From the NCBI GenBank assembly GCA_030762175.1, contig CM060834.1:31438501-31502500 (forward strand): a stretch of DNA of 64,000 bases, written 5' to 3'. Below the pieces are notes generated by a model, which worked only from the letters and a program-made list of their open reading frames with translations, had not been told where the DNA came from and did no database searches. Made by a program: the position numbers and the translations under genes. This document shows positions 46,501 through 57,480 of the stretch, one piece after another. The number at the start of each line of letters is the position of its first letter. Within the stretch, counting starts at the first letter, position 1. The stretch comes from Metallyticus violacea (taxonomy: Eukaryota > Arthropoda > Insecta > Mantodea > Metallyticidae).

Positions 46501-47156
46501 ATTTAGTGTGAGGAATTCTACCCCAAAGCTTGTCCCAGTATTTTGTTACATACCGTATATACAGTAATCAAAGGATAAAAAAACAAAGCTCATATCATCA
46601 AAATTGTAGATAACCAGTCATTTCAAAAGTATAACACAGCATTGCATGCTTCCTGTAGAAGTTTTGAAAATAGACTGCGAAAGAAATAATCGATGATTAT
46701 ATTTAAGTAGAAACATGCACCAGGTGTTTCCGCTTGTGCATAAAGAGGTTAATATGGAAAGAGAAAAGAAAATAATAAAAATCTGGCACGAACTGAGTAC
46801 TAAAGCATTCCACGTAATTTTATTTGCACGTAGACAATACGACCGTAATTTGCTTTATCGAGCAGAGCACAGTGGCTCTCTCTATTTAACTGACCTGCAT
46901 TAAGCCTACAAATGAAGTTAGCTACTGTCTGCCAATGTAACATTTTCTTCCAGATCTATGATCTAAATATTCCACTTTCACCGGCTCGTAGGTCTAACAT
47001 TGAGATCACACGTTTCGACTACTTTGAAGTATTTAAAAAAAATAAACGAATTTGGTAAATTGTGGTCAACCTCCCCTCGGCTGAATATTTCTGTGCTTAA
47101 ATTTGTTATACATTTCATAGTTCACGTTCTTCTTTCAGAAATGTTCCGCCCGAACG
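46501..47156. other. AT-rich DNA, nothing recognised
   Basis: The 62-codon frame at 46715-46903 has no motif. Confidence 0.4.
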
Positions 47157-47505
47157 ATACGAAAGTTTAGTGCGACAGATGGATTGGTAGGAAAGGACCA
47201 GTTTCATGGCCTACACGTTTCTTTGGATTTTTTTTTTGTAGGGACGCCCAAATGAACATCCCTAATGAAGAAATGTTTCATTAATGTGATCTAGAAGTCT
47301 CAGAAAATAACCTAAATCGTATTGAAGTGTGTAAGAGTGCAACAGTACATGATCCAACGTGTCCATTCATCTGTAGAAACATGCAGAAGACATCTTGAAC
47401 AATTCCTACGAGATTGCTATTTTAAACAATTATCATTGTAAATGCGTTTCATTTATTAGCTCACAAAACCAGGTATTCCAGAACATATGTTTATATTTTT
47501 ATCTT
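47157..47505 (+). pseudogene. DDE transposase C-terminal relic, copy 2 (uninterrupted)
   Basis: DRWIGRKGPVSWPT is readable (reading through one stop) near 47176-47215, then LWIFFL at the expected LDFFLWG position, then SSVETCRRHLEQFLRDCYFK near 47370-47425. The middle of the gene is deleted. The copy lacks the family D insertion present in copy 1. Confidence 0.7.
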
Positions 47506-47929
47506 TGAAAGGCAGAGTTTAGAAACTAGTAGGTACAATTACATGCAATACGTACCTGCTTAGTAAATTTATTACTTTAATGATATATAAATTAAGGCAG
47601 GGGCTCAGCTGTAGGAGATTGTTAGCCTACGCAACCCCCAAAAATGTCAACTTTAATGTTCTATGCGTAAAAAGAAAAAGTATGTAGGGTAGTAGTATCA
47701 TGTGTCAGGTGTTTGTATTTGTGATTATTATCTTTATGGCACTTGCATGCCAATTTGTCGACAAGCTTGTGGAATATTTACGTAATCTTATAGAATATTT
47801 TGACCGGGAAATGTGAGAGAGAAAGCGGTAGCAGGATTCATGTGCATGCACCACTTGTAACGTCATCTGTCGTCACGTGGGTATCTTAAAAGTCTCACAT
47901 TTCCGTCTATCTTTCATTTATCACTTGTT
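47506..47929. other. No recognised gene
   Basis: Nothing recognisable, though it could be part of the LINE 3' end that follows. Confidence 0.35.
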
Positions 47930-48900
47930 TAAATGCCAGTTCTCGCAGCTATAGGTAAAAACTGGAACCGATGTCGTCTTATAAAACGTTTAACTAAATT
48001 TTCCTTCTGCTGTGATTCCTCGGCCTTCTAATGTTTCCACGCATCATTCTATATTATTATATGGAAGATGCTAAGTAGTTTAAACTTGTGCAATCACTTT
48101 TTCCAGCCTTATTTTACATCCCAGTTAATTTATTCCTGATAAAGTCATGTCTTTTAATAGAAGCTTTTAAATTGTAAATGTTTTTTTTTTTTTTTTTATT
48201 TTATTTTATACAAGTACCTGATCATCTGCAAATAAAATTGCTTTTAGCTCTTGGTTTCCGATATTTATTCCTTCAGGTTTTGTTTTCATCCCTATGTTAA
48301 TGGGGTCTTTCGTATACGAATTAAAAAGTGCGATCGATAAGAGAGTCCCGTTTTTAATGCCTTGGTTTACATTTTTTTTCCTTACTTATTCCTTCATCAT
48401 GCCTACTCTCAATCACTAGTGTTAAATAATTACCTATGGATGCCTCGTCTTTCTTGTAATTCCCACAGCCTACTTCTGTTTACATTAACAAATGCTTTCT
48501 CATAGTTCAAGAATAATAAATATGTTGGTAAGTTGAGTTCTGTTCTTTTGTGTATTAGGTGCACATACTTTCTCTACATGAACGGACGTATCTAAATCCA
48601 TTTTGTTCTTCCACTGTTAGTATTTCATTAATTTTGTTTATTTAAAAAGTTTTTCTATTATAATTGCTACAATCATATCTAATGCCTTTTTTAAAAATAA
48701 GATATGATACTAGGTATATTTTCATTCTTATGGTATTTCGTTGGTTCTCCAACAAATCATTCAATATATCTAAGACTAAGATGAATGTACACTGGTGTAT
48801 ATTTTGTTAGTTCCAGATTAATTGCATGAATTCCTGGTGATTTTTGTTTCCTTCGATAATACATTTCACTCTGCTCATACATTTTGCCTAATAACTGTCA
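47930..48900 (-). pseudogene. RTE-like LINE reverse transcriptase relic
   Basis: Minus-strand readings in order: NEILTVEEQNGFRYVRSCRE (usually EQ.GFRKGRSC.D), NLPTYLLFL-like then YEKAFVNVNRSRLWELQERR with GIHR, then NIGNQELKAILFADDQVLV (the FADD catalytic box), then RGITAEGKF and FYKTTSVPVFTYSCENWHL (usually FYK..A.P.L.YG.E.W). These are consecutive reverse transcriptase and thumb blocks of insect RTE-like LINEs. It is broken by stops, frame changes and a poly(A)-like insertion right after FADD. Confidence 0.82.
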
Positions 48901-49779
48901 AATTAAGTGTAATTTAACAATGACATACCGATGGTTGCAGTAGGACATGAAGATCTGTGCTATGCTACTCTCTAGTTCATGAAGGCGAACTGTGCACTCA
49001 CTGTCCTCGGCAAGAGCGTGACGCATCTGCCTGTGCTGCTGTTATGGGATCGTTCAAAATCATCGCGCCTTTATGTTATACGCAATATATTACGTGAATT
49101 ACAGTAGAATCGCACATAGGAAAGTGTCCATTTATTGATCGCATGTACTGGAAAACTACATCGATAAAGGAGTGCCAAAGATAATTTATTGCTCTCTCTT
49201 CCTTCGTGATCATTCAACAAAATCTTCATGTTTTCGTCACAGTCGATAAGACATGGTATAACTTTCCATACATCTTTAATTTAGAGATTACTTCCAAAAA
49301 GCTTTCGATCATTGGGATATCCAGAAATAATGTTGCAGATGGAGTGCGCCGTCTTCCAAGGATTTTGCACATATTGTAATCTAAATAAATGTTGTGAAAC
49401 AGTAAGCGTGTTTCCATTAATTTTGGAACGCTCTAGTATTTTCTGTAACATGGAAAAGAATGTGTTGGTATGAGGCAACGGTAATCACTTTCAATCTTTG
49501 CTATTATATGTTCATGCTTCTAATATACAAAGATATGTTCGTACCAAATGTCACTTAATTAAACCTAACACGAGACACGTCCAAATTCTAAGTCTCCGAT
49601 CTTTTTCTCTTGATTGGAAGCATACGATTTAGCTTAAAATGTTCTGGTACTCTTTGTAAATGCGTGACAAAAATGACAGCACTATACAGTGCACAGAGCC
49701 CTAGTGGCTGCAGTTAAAAGTGAGGAGTGTTTATAATACTTAAAAGGAATTACAAGAAAGCAGGTATTCATTAATTTTT
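48901..49779. other. No recognised gene
   Basis: Minus frames at 49226-49478 lack motifs. Confidence 0.4.
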
Positions 49780-50380
49780 TCCACTTGTATGGTGTGACAC
49801 ACACATTGACATTGAGTGAGACATGTAGTGATGGCGTTATGAATGTGAAAAATGTGCCTTCATGGGTGCGACAGTTAAAAGAAGGCCGAACGTCGCATGG
49901 CAACGAATCGAAGCAGCCTCGGTCTTGCACCAACCGGTCAAACATCGTGGTTGCGCGAGTGGAGAAAGTTGTTTTGAAGGATCGCCGATTAAGTGTGGAA
50001 GATATCACCTCAAAGTTGCATTTCCATAGAATCTGTACACACAAAGCTACATGAAGGCCTGAAAATGCGGAAGTACGTCCTCCAGGTGGGAGGGAGGGGA
50101 ACATGACCCAGGAATTTCTTGGTTAAAAAATTTGTGAAGGGTTTCTCATACTCCCTACTCACCCGATCTAGCTCCTAGAGATTGTTTTACTTTTTCCAAC
50201 ATGAAAGACACTCTCCGTGTCTGAACATGCTCTAGTCTCGCCGCTATTGCAGCTTCGATTTTCCAGTAGTCAAAACAGACTCCTAAAGAAGCGTTTGCAG
50301 TTTCAAATATTTGGTGCAAAAAGTTTGTGAGAAAAAAAATCGAAACCTTGGGACTTGAACGCACCTTGTAGTTTGAAGGC
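49780..50380 (+). pseudogene. Mariner-like relic, internally deleted
   Basis: A plus frame (49836-50054) reads VPSWVRQLKEGRTSHGNESK, then VARVEKVVLKDRRLSVEDIT and SKLHF, the second DNA-binding helix region of a mariner group with a (V)RxW(C/V)RQFKEGR block. After a deletion it continues SHTPYSPDLAPRDCFTFSNM, the third catalytic region. The first two catalytic aspartate regions are gone. The long minus-strand frame here (49682-50104) is its shadow. Confidence 0.78.
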
Positions 50381-50535
50381 TATGAAGTAAAATTAGGAGC
50401 CGAGAATGAATAAATCATGTTATATGTAAATATGGCATAGCCCTATTGAACACCACGCTTATCTCTGCTGAAACTTAAATTCATTAACGTCCTACATTTA
50501 CAACGAATTGGACGTTTTCTCATACAAAACTAAAC

Positions 50536-51791
50536 TACGAGGGTAGGTTCATAAGTTTGCGGCCTCGACGATAAGGGTTATCGCCTTCACAAAACCTTTA
50601 TCTGGTGTCATATGTCAACTTCCGCCCCGCTGTGTCCAGTTGTTCAGATATAGTGGCATAAAGAAGACTATGTGTAGAAGATTGTGACAAGCTCAAAATG
50701 GAGTATCGTGATGTTATTAAATTCTTCACTAAAGAAGGACTTATTCCAAATGAAATTAAACGGCGATTGGACGGTGCGTATGGGGAAGCATTCCCCTCAT
50801 ATTCTACCGCAAAAGAATGGGCCAAACTTTTTCTATTGGATTCAGAAAGCATAGAAGACGAAGAGCGTGCAGGTTCGCCCTTGTAGGTGCTCACACCTGA
50901 AAACATCGCTCTTGTGGAAGAAGAAATTATGGAAAACCGGCGGCTCAAAGTTACAGAAATAGTAGTAAGGCTGTGCCTTTCTAAAAAATAATCCTTCGAA
51001 TTATTCATGAACATTTAACCACGAATAAGGTTAGTGCAAGATGAATGCCTAGACTTCTTTCCTCTGTGCAAAAGCATTAACGAGTCATCCGTTGTCAGCA
51101 TTTTTGGAGCTCTGCCGTGGCAACGAGAGATAGAGAAGTTGCGCAAATCATTGTTACAGGAGATGAAACTATGGTCCTCCCATATGATCCTTTGTCCAAA
51201 AGAGAATCAATGGAATGGCAGACGTAAACCTGGCGAAGCACCACCTCTAAAGGCCAATGTCACTCAGTCAACTAAGAAGATTGTGGCCACAAACTTTGGG
51301 ACTGTGAAGGAATGCTCTTCATTGACTTCAAGGAGAGGATCACCACAGTAAATGGGAAGTACTATGCTGGCCTACTGCACAGATTACGTGATTCCATCAA
51401 AGGGAAAAGGCGAGGAAAGCTGAGTGCTGGTGTGCACCTTCTTCACGACAACGCCTGTGCACACAACTCTTGTTGCAAAGGAAATTGTGAAGAAATCTTC
51501 AAGGAGATCGAACATCCGCCCTACAGCCCAGATATAGCTCCCAGTGACTATTTCCTCTTCTCAAAACTCAATAAGGACCTTCGAGGAAGGAAATTTAAGT
51601 GTGACGAAGAAGTGCTGGATGCTGTTTATGTCCATTTTGCAGACAAAACTTCTGACTATTTTTGGTTGAAACTGATAAATTAATTCAAAGATGTGAGAAA
51701 TGTATTGCAATAAAGGGTAACTATATTGAAAAGTGAAATATAGTTTTTGTTTTTATGATAACTAGAAAATATTTAAGGACTTGTCCTCGTA
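50536..51791 (+). mobile_element. Mariner element with both ends preserved
   Basis: It begins TACGAGGGTAGGTTCATAAG and ends, reversed, TACGAGGACAAGTCCTTAAA, giving inverted repeats of about 25 bp bounded by TA. The 1256 bp length is typical of mariner. The transposase starts at 50698 (MEYRDVIKFFTKEGLIPNEI). It has YSTAKEWAKLF and a stop at 50884, then VLTPENIALVEEEIMENRRL. After damage come GDET at about 51150, RRKPGEAPP, NGKYYAGLLHRLRDS, LLHDNACAH and HPPYSPDIAPSDYFLF, with a stop just after 51680. All three catalytic aspartates are readable. The second and third are separated by only 27 residues instead of the 34 usual for mariner, so a small in-frame loss occurred. Not functional. Confidence 0.93.
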
Positions 51792-52499
51792 TATGTAGCT
51801 CTCAGTACAGCATTAATCTCCTTGCTTCCTTTGGAACTCTTTTAGAAAAGGAATATAAAAAAGTAATATAATTTAGTATTGTTTCACCATCTTCTCAACG
51901 CTCTAGGCAATTTTTTTCATTTCGTTACGCTCTTTGGTAAATTCAGAATTCTGTGCTGAAAATCCGCAGTATCTGCGGGCATTAAAGGACCTCTTTTTTC
52001 CCTGTTCTCCATCAGAGTTATATCCTGCACTAGCGGTGCTGCAGACGGCAGTATGTGTAAACACTGCGCAGTCTGATAATTACGATGGGATTGTTTACTT
52101 CCGTTCTTTGTTTGTTTTACATTGTAAACGCATCGATCTTCTTCTCTTATTTATACATGCGGTGTGTTTGTCCTTCTCTAGCACTGTGGCGCTTGGAAAC
52201 CCCGATAACTACAGCCACCGCGGATAACTAAAAGCCTTGTACTAAAAACTAGTCAAACACCCCCGTCAGCTTTCGTAATGGTGTGAGAGGTGGACAGTTT
52301 ATGAGCCTGAAGAGAGTCGCTTAAGGGTAATAGAACAGATTCTTTCTCTTTTTACTTTAATGTTTAATACCTTCGTCGCGAGTAAACGTTTTATCACAAT
52401 CTGATACAGAACAGTTTAATTTGCTTCCGCTTTTCTCAAGAAACTATAACGAGAATCAAAACATAAACATTTAACTATAACAAAGTTCAATATTATTAT
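51792..52499. other. No recognised gene
   Basis: A 97-codon frame at 51934-52227 has no recognisable domain. Confidence 0.4.
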
Positions 52500-52533
52500 T
52501 TTCTTTTCTTTTTTTTTTTTTTTTCTTTCTCCT
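52500..52533. repeat. T-rich tract
   Basis: Interrupted poly(T) of about 30 bases, not attached to a recognisable retroelement. Confidence 0.85.
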
Positions 52534-52742
52534 TGTGTATTTAGAGGGGAAAGTAGTTACAAAATATCGGCAACTTGTAAATACTCTATGTATTCTAGCG
52601 TCCTCCAAAGCTTGAATGTACTGACAATACAGTCTTTCGCAAACTTCCAAGTATCTTATCCCCTTTCATTAATTTAATGATTGTAGCAATATTCGCAAGT
52701 CCGTGATTTTTTTAAATTTAGCACAAAAAGTAAATAAGCAAC

Positions 52743-52762
52743 TGATGATGATGATGATGATG

Positions 52763-52794
<32 letters not shown>
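52743..52794. repeat. Compound (TGA)n(TAA)n microsatellite
   Basis: About seven TGA units run directly into about ten TAA units, a transition that would arise from a single substitution spreading by slippage. Confidence 0.95.
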
Positions 52795-53092
52795 TCTTAT
52801 GCCGATAAAGAATTATAAACCTCATTCTCTCTCCCTTGGTTCGGAAAATAGTAGTGGGAGTATTAGCAGGAGCATGCATACAATATAACTTCAATACGCG
52901 CAAGTGCATTTACAATACACTAGGTCTGTTCGATTTAGTACAAGATATTAGATGAGATATTTCACAATATGTTATTACACATATATATTCAATAATAGAA
53001 TAAGATAAAAATAAAATAATGAATAAAATATAAACTTAGAATAAAATATTGAGGGTGCCAAAAGATGTATACACACTTTCATAGTAGATATC

Positions 53093-53378
53093 GACCGCCA
53101 CGGGTGCCGAGGTCGTTAAGGCACGGACTCGTGAGCGGGAGGTCTACGGTTCGAATCCCGCCAGGACCGTCCTCCCTGACTGCGGTTTTTTCCAGGTTTT
53201 CCTCAGTCTTCATAACTGGCAAATGCCGGAGAGGTACCTAAACTTAGGCCTGGAACGTTTCCTTCCTTAAAAAAAATATCCTTTCCCAATTTATCATTTC
53301 ATCTCATGTATCATCAGTGTCCACCGCCTATGATGCCTCAGTAGTAAAAACGGGCGTTAAACACTACTCAAAAAAAAC
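53093..53378 (+). mobile_element. SINE A, full length with perfect target-site duplication
   Basis: The head GCCACGGGTGCCGAGGTCGT, GGACTCGTGAGCGGGAGGTC and B box GGTTCGAATCCC resemble a type II tRNA such as serine tRNA (GTGGCCGAG..GTTAAGGCG..GGACTCG). The body ends AAAACGGGCGTTAAACACTA with an A run. AGTAGATATC flanks it on both sides (53083-53092 and 53379-53388). It is the best-preserved copy of the family here. Confidence 0.95.
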
Positions 53379-53673
53379 AGTAGATATCTATTTAATATAT
53401 TTCAAAGTTGAACCGAAAAGTAGCAGTAATGTGTGGTATGATGTTCTGTAAACCGATATGCTCACATATATGACTTACATACATTACGATAGGGTTGATA
53501 CGTGACAGGTAAATCGATGAAGCCAATGTTAGACTTGAAGCTTTCCCGATGTATATGATTATAGACGATTTCTCGAGGTCCGACGTGGGGAATATACCAA
53601 GCTTTCAATGTTAGTACTTTCGCTTGATAACGGAACAACAATAACAGGCAGCTGACAAATAATAAGTAAGGAA

Positions 53674-53922
53674 GTGGTACAATGGGTTTCAAGAAGCAAC
53701 TATACCTTGAAACCATTTTGTATTAACAGTTATATCAGTTGGGTGAAAAACTGGAAAGATTATTTCAGATACGGAAGATTGAAAAATAAACTTAAAGGAG
53801 TTTCTTTGTTTGTCGGCGTAAAAATTACCATAATCCTTTGCGGTGTTTATTTGTTGTGGCTTCTTGAAATGTTTCACGAACATACAACTAATCCTGTATA
53901 TATTTATAAACCTTTAAATTGA
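53674..53922 (+). CDS. Hypothetical small membrane protein, doubtful
   Basis: This is an 82-codon frame from ATG to TGA. It has a basic, aromatic-rich first half (WVKNWKDYFRYGRLKNKLKG) and one strongly hydrophobic segment at about residues 48-67 (FVGVKITIILCGVYLLWLLE). It then has a short tail. That layout resembles small mitochondrial inner-membrane proteins, but I do not recognise the family. AT-rich DNA readily yields hydrophobic frames, and there are no splice signals, promoter or poly(A) context I can point to. It may well be noncoding. Confidence 0.2.
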   Translation: MVQWVSRSNYTLKPFCINSYISWVKNWKDYFRYGRLKNKLKGVSLFVGVKITIILCGVYLLWLLEMFHEHTTNPVYIYKPLN

Positions 53923-55218
53923 ATTTATGTTAAATAGCTTGCTCTTTAAAAATAATTTTGCAAAGAATACTTTTTTATTTATCTTTCCTCTTTCATGAAA
54001 AGGGTTGTGCAGGTCAAAAGTCTTTAACTTTTTGGGATTCATTTTTTCCTCTCTGGAGCGCGTATAGAATACGTTCTTTTTTCCATTTATTTATTTTTCA
54101 TTCTTATATTTTCTCTTTTCCGTTCCTTTTTGTACTATCAAACATTCATTATTTTCCATCCCACAGTTCTCGGTCAGTTGATTGAACACTATAAGCCCCT
54201 TTGTCGTCAAATAATTATGAATATTTATTAAAAAAATAATCATGAACTGGATAAAAATGTACTCGTTAATATTTTAATCGAAAATAAAAGAGAGCTTTTG
54301 AAATACGGTTGTGTAAAGAGAGGGGAAAGTAGTAATCCCTAATAATTAATGCGTACGTTGCTATCCTATAGCATGGAATTACTCAGTGATGCATGTTGTT
54401 TTTATTTTAGTGCTTATATCAACAAAAACATAATGGAAAGTACACAGGCTTGTAATTAGCTGGCAAATACTCAAGTATACACACAAGCCAGAATTTTTAA
54501 TGGGGCTATGGCAGCTGTATTTACCAATTAGCTCCCTTTACCCTAGTTTATATATTCGTCAAGGCGAAAAGGGCCATGATTTGAATGAGTGACCTGACCT
54601 TAACGGTTCATAGTTTTGTCTCGCTGGTAACGGCTTTCAGTATTAGCTCTCTCTTTCTGCAATTGCCACAATAAGCTCTAAAATCGCCTCGCAACAAACC
54701 CACTCGTTGCTCGCGACACCTTCTGCCTGCACACATATCGGAGAATGAGGCCTTGATTCGCCCATGGAGCTCAGTATGAGTACTTGCTTAGATATGCGGT
54801 CAGAGATATCGTGTTGGTGTTGAAATGTCACAATATAAATGGATTTGTAAGTAAAAAGGTTTATGAACGATTTTTATATGAATACATACTTGTGCAGAAG
54901 AATGAGGAGTGCAGACGTTTGTGAGCCACACAAATATTGTGCACCTGCTTTTTAATAAACTGAAAAAAATTCTCTGTGTTCTCCACAAGAAGTCAAAATA
55001 AATAGCCTTATGTTTACCGAAGAGAAACTTGACTTCATTAAATAAAGATTACAACAAAAGCTACAACATTTAAAAATTAAAACCTTATCAGATACAGAGA
55101 TATATGAACTTTCACGTAATATGATGTAGGACCCCCCTTCGATTTTATAACAACCTCATTCTTTCTGCAAATTGGTGCTTAGTAATTCTGGATGACGGGA
55201 GGGGGGCCTTAATGAAGT
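53923..55218. other. No recognised gene
   Basis: 55112-55180 (ATGTAGGACCCCCCTTCG, TATAACAACCTCATTCTT) resembles the subterminal region of some Tc1-like transposons and could belong to the Tc1 relic beyond the SINE; this is a weak impression. Confidence 0.35.
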
Positions 55219-55497
55219 TTTTGTTTATTTGGTTAACTCATGGACGCTCTTAACATCTCAGGTCATCAGCGTCCCATTCAATTCAGGGCGTGAAACGGCC
55301 GACAAATTTTGCTCAGAGCCTCTTCTTTCAGGCTTGAGGTTCTTTTTCGTGCCGTAAATGTACGACACGGGACCCACGGCTTCACTTCCCTTCCGATTGA
55401 TTTTTACGTCCGAAAAAAAACCCATTGAACCTAGCAGGGATTGAACCCGGTTTTAGGAAGCAAGTATGGTTACCACTACACCAACAGGATGGACGAC
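55219..55497 (-). repeat. SINE B, nearly full length
   Basis: The minus strand shows the tRNA-like head (GTCGTCCATCCTGTTGGTGT, AGTGGTAACCATACTTGC, damaged B box), body and GATGTTAAGAGCGTCC end. It sits against the C-terminal end of the Tc1 relic. Confidence 0.9.
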
Positions 55498-55499
55498 AA

Positions 55500-56220
55500 T
55501 AGGATTTTATACCACTCCTCAAAGAGAAATTACTCCAGTTGCTTCAAATTTGCTGCAGAAGGGTAAAGGGCTTTACTTTGTTTTCCAGTACAGACCACAA
55601 TTGTTTGATAATACTCAAAAAAGGCAGCAGCAAAAGTGCATAAATTAGTCTTAGTATAACCTGTTGGAATATGACATCTCCTGCTGAGAACAATGTATGC
55701 ACATCATCATCTAAAGCTATTTCATAGACCTTGTCCTTTCAATGTGACAATAGGATTCACTGAGTAGCATGATATCACTGCCAAAACCATGACAAAATCT
55801 CCACCATGCTTCACTGTTAGAAGAAGAAGGTCTGGATTGTATGCTTCTGCAGGTATTCTCCGCCCAGCGCAAAGAGGAATAACGTAAAGGTTGAATATTT
55901 AAGCAGTTCCCCATGCACTGTTTTAGTTAAGCTGCGTTCTTTAGACGCATATTGAACTCAGCAGTTACTCCCATTGCAGTAGTCTTCTACTGAGAGGCGA
56001 CAACAATCTTTCTTAATGCTCTGCTGTCCCTATCAACCAGGTTTGTCTTTCTGTAACTGTTGTGTTTAGCACTTTATTTGCTTCATGACGGAAATTCAGT
56101 AGCTCTAGATACCTTTATTAACTTTGAAATCGTTCTTGCGGATGCACCAACAGTTTGTCCTCTTTGGAGGTCTGTAAGAACTGACGTAATGGTTGATCAA
56201 TAGACATCAGGCTGGAATGA
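55500..56220 (-). pseudogene. Tc1-like transposase relic, most of the gene order
   Basis: Minus-strand reading, N to C: QRGQTVGASARTISKLIKVS (first helix-turn-helix, usually G.S...I...L..SRTTV), SAKHNSYRKTNLVDRDSRAL (usually RKRKLSERDRR.L), KTTAMGVTAEFN, then a deletion, AYNPDLLLLTVKHGG (usually AYNP..LLPTVKHGGGSVMVWG), AGDVIFQ where the catalytic aspartate segment has been lost, then QLWSVLENKVK, LKQLE and EEWYKI (usually EPLWSVLE..VR, L.EL...L.EEW..I). Multiple frame changes. The family is clear; the superfamily member is not. Confidence 0.82.
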
Positions 56221-56549
56221 AGGAAATCTCCTAGCCCATGAAAAGATGCTGATGATTAATTAATATTATAATAACGCACATAGATAAATATTAATGGTCG
56301 AAAATAGCAGAGTCTTGAATAAAGGTATTACGTCTATGAACCTAGCAACACAGTTATTTGTTGACGATTGTTTTTACCAAATGGCAATTTATTTTATGAC
56401 AAGTTACAATTTTGTACCTGTACCTGTCATATATGACATTTTTGTAAGTTATGTGAAACAGTAGTTGTATTATCTTGTGACAAATTTGTCAGATTACTCT
56501 GGTCTACTAAAAAATAAAATAAAAAATTTTTCCCTTGTACTTTTGATAT
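56221..56549. other. AT-rich DNA, nothing recognised
   Basis: Nothing recognisable. Confidence 0.45.
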
Positions 56550-56839
56550 ATGTAATATGAATGCCCTTAATTCAAAATGTTTTCAGTTTTATTATATCGG
56601 GCTAGATTTTCAAACAAAATAACATCAAATGTGATAATGTACTTATATTTTTGATGAACTATTATTAAATTATAAGAATATAACTAAGACAAAACTGTTT
56701 TTGTAGGTTTCATTTTAGCTCAATCATTAATTAATATACTGCAAAAATGTGTGTTATGTGTCAATACTTATGAATTTCCAAAAAAAATGTTTACTACCAG
56801 GAAGAAAACTTCTTTTACGAAGCTCTGAGATGTCCTTCA
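56550..56839 (-). repeat. Conserved 3' flank of orphan family, copy 2
   Basis: It aligns with 18580-18834, immediately beyond the stop codon of the orphan reading frame. Confidence 0.7.
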
Positions 56840-57480
56840 CTAGTCCCTTTTCAAACACCAACAGTAATCAGCCATCATTGACACATCCCAATGGCCTTAA
56901 TAGAGGGTTAATAGAGGGTTTCCAATGTTTTAATGTCCCTATGAAACCGCTCACCTTGTTCTTCACTCGTTGCACCAAGATTCGCAGGGAAGTAATCAAT
57001 ATGGTTGTTGAGAAAATGCACTTTAACACTAATTCTACACACCTTGATTTCTAAAATGTTGTAACATTTCCTCCACAATTTCTTTATAATTCTCAGATTT
57101 CTTGTTGACAAGAAAGTTTTCTGGCACATTTTTATGCCAACCATGCTGATTTCTCGGACTTCGTCCGAGGAAAGGTCTCATCCTTAATAGGGTTACAAAT
57201 CTGGGGTACATCAAAAATATCTGCTGCTATCTTAGCTTCAATTTTCTGTGGGAACTTTGCAACAATAAATTTGAAACAATCACTACCCTTATTCAGAGCA
57301 GTAACAAATTGTTTCATCAGGCTTAACTTAACATGGAGTGGTAGAAGAAGGACATTATAAGGAGAAATCAATGGTTCATACTTCACATGTTTTTTTTTCT
57401 CTCTCCAGGAATTAAATTGCACTTTTGTGTACAATTTCTTTTTGGTTAAACCTTTTAGTTCTATTGTTCTATCCACAAAG
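56840..57480 (-). pseudogene. Orphan repeat-associated protein (KVHFLNSH family), copy 2
   Basis: The minus strand reads LLLPLHVKLSLMKQFVTALN, KFIVAKFPQKIEAKI, IFDVPQICNPIKDETFP, SEKSAWLA, a frame change, NVPENFLVNKKSENYKEIVE with EMLQHFRNQG, a stop and frame change, then VKVHFLNNHIDYFPANLGAT with SEEQGERFHRDIKTLE. A direct duplication of TTAATAGAGGG (about 56896-56918) breaks the frame before MADYCWCLKRD and the stop at 56840-56842. It is somewhat fuller than copy 1 and has about 20 further codons upstream. Function unknown to me. Confidence 0.85.

Noticed and set aside
49682..50104. 140-codon open frame on minus
   Set aside because: It is the antisense shadow of the mariner-like relic, whose plus-strand reading matches transposase blocks.
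50598..51014. 138-codon open frame on minus
   Set aside because: It is the antisense shadow of the mariner at 50536-51791.
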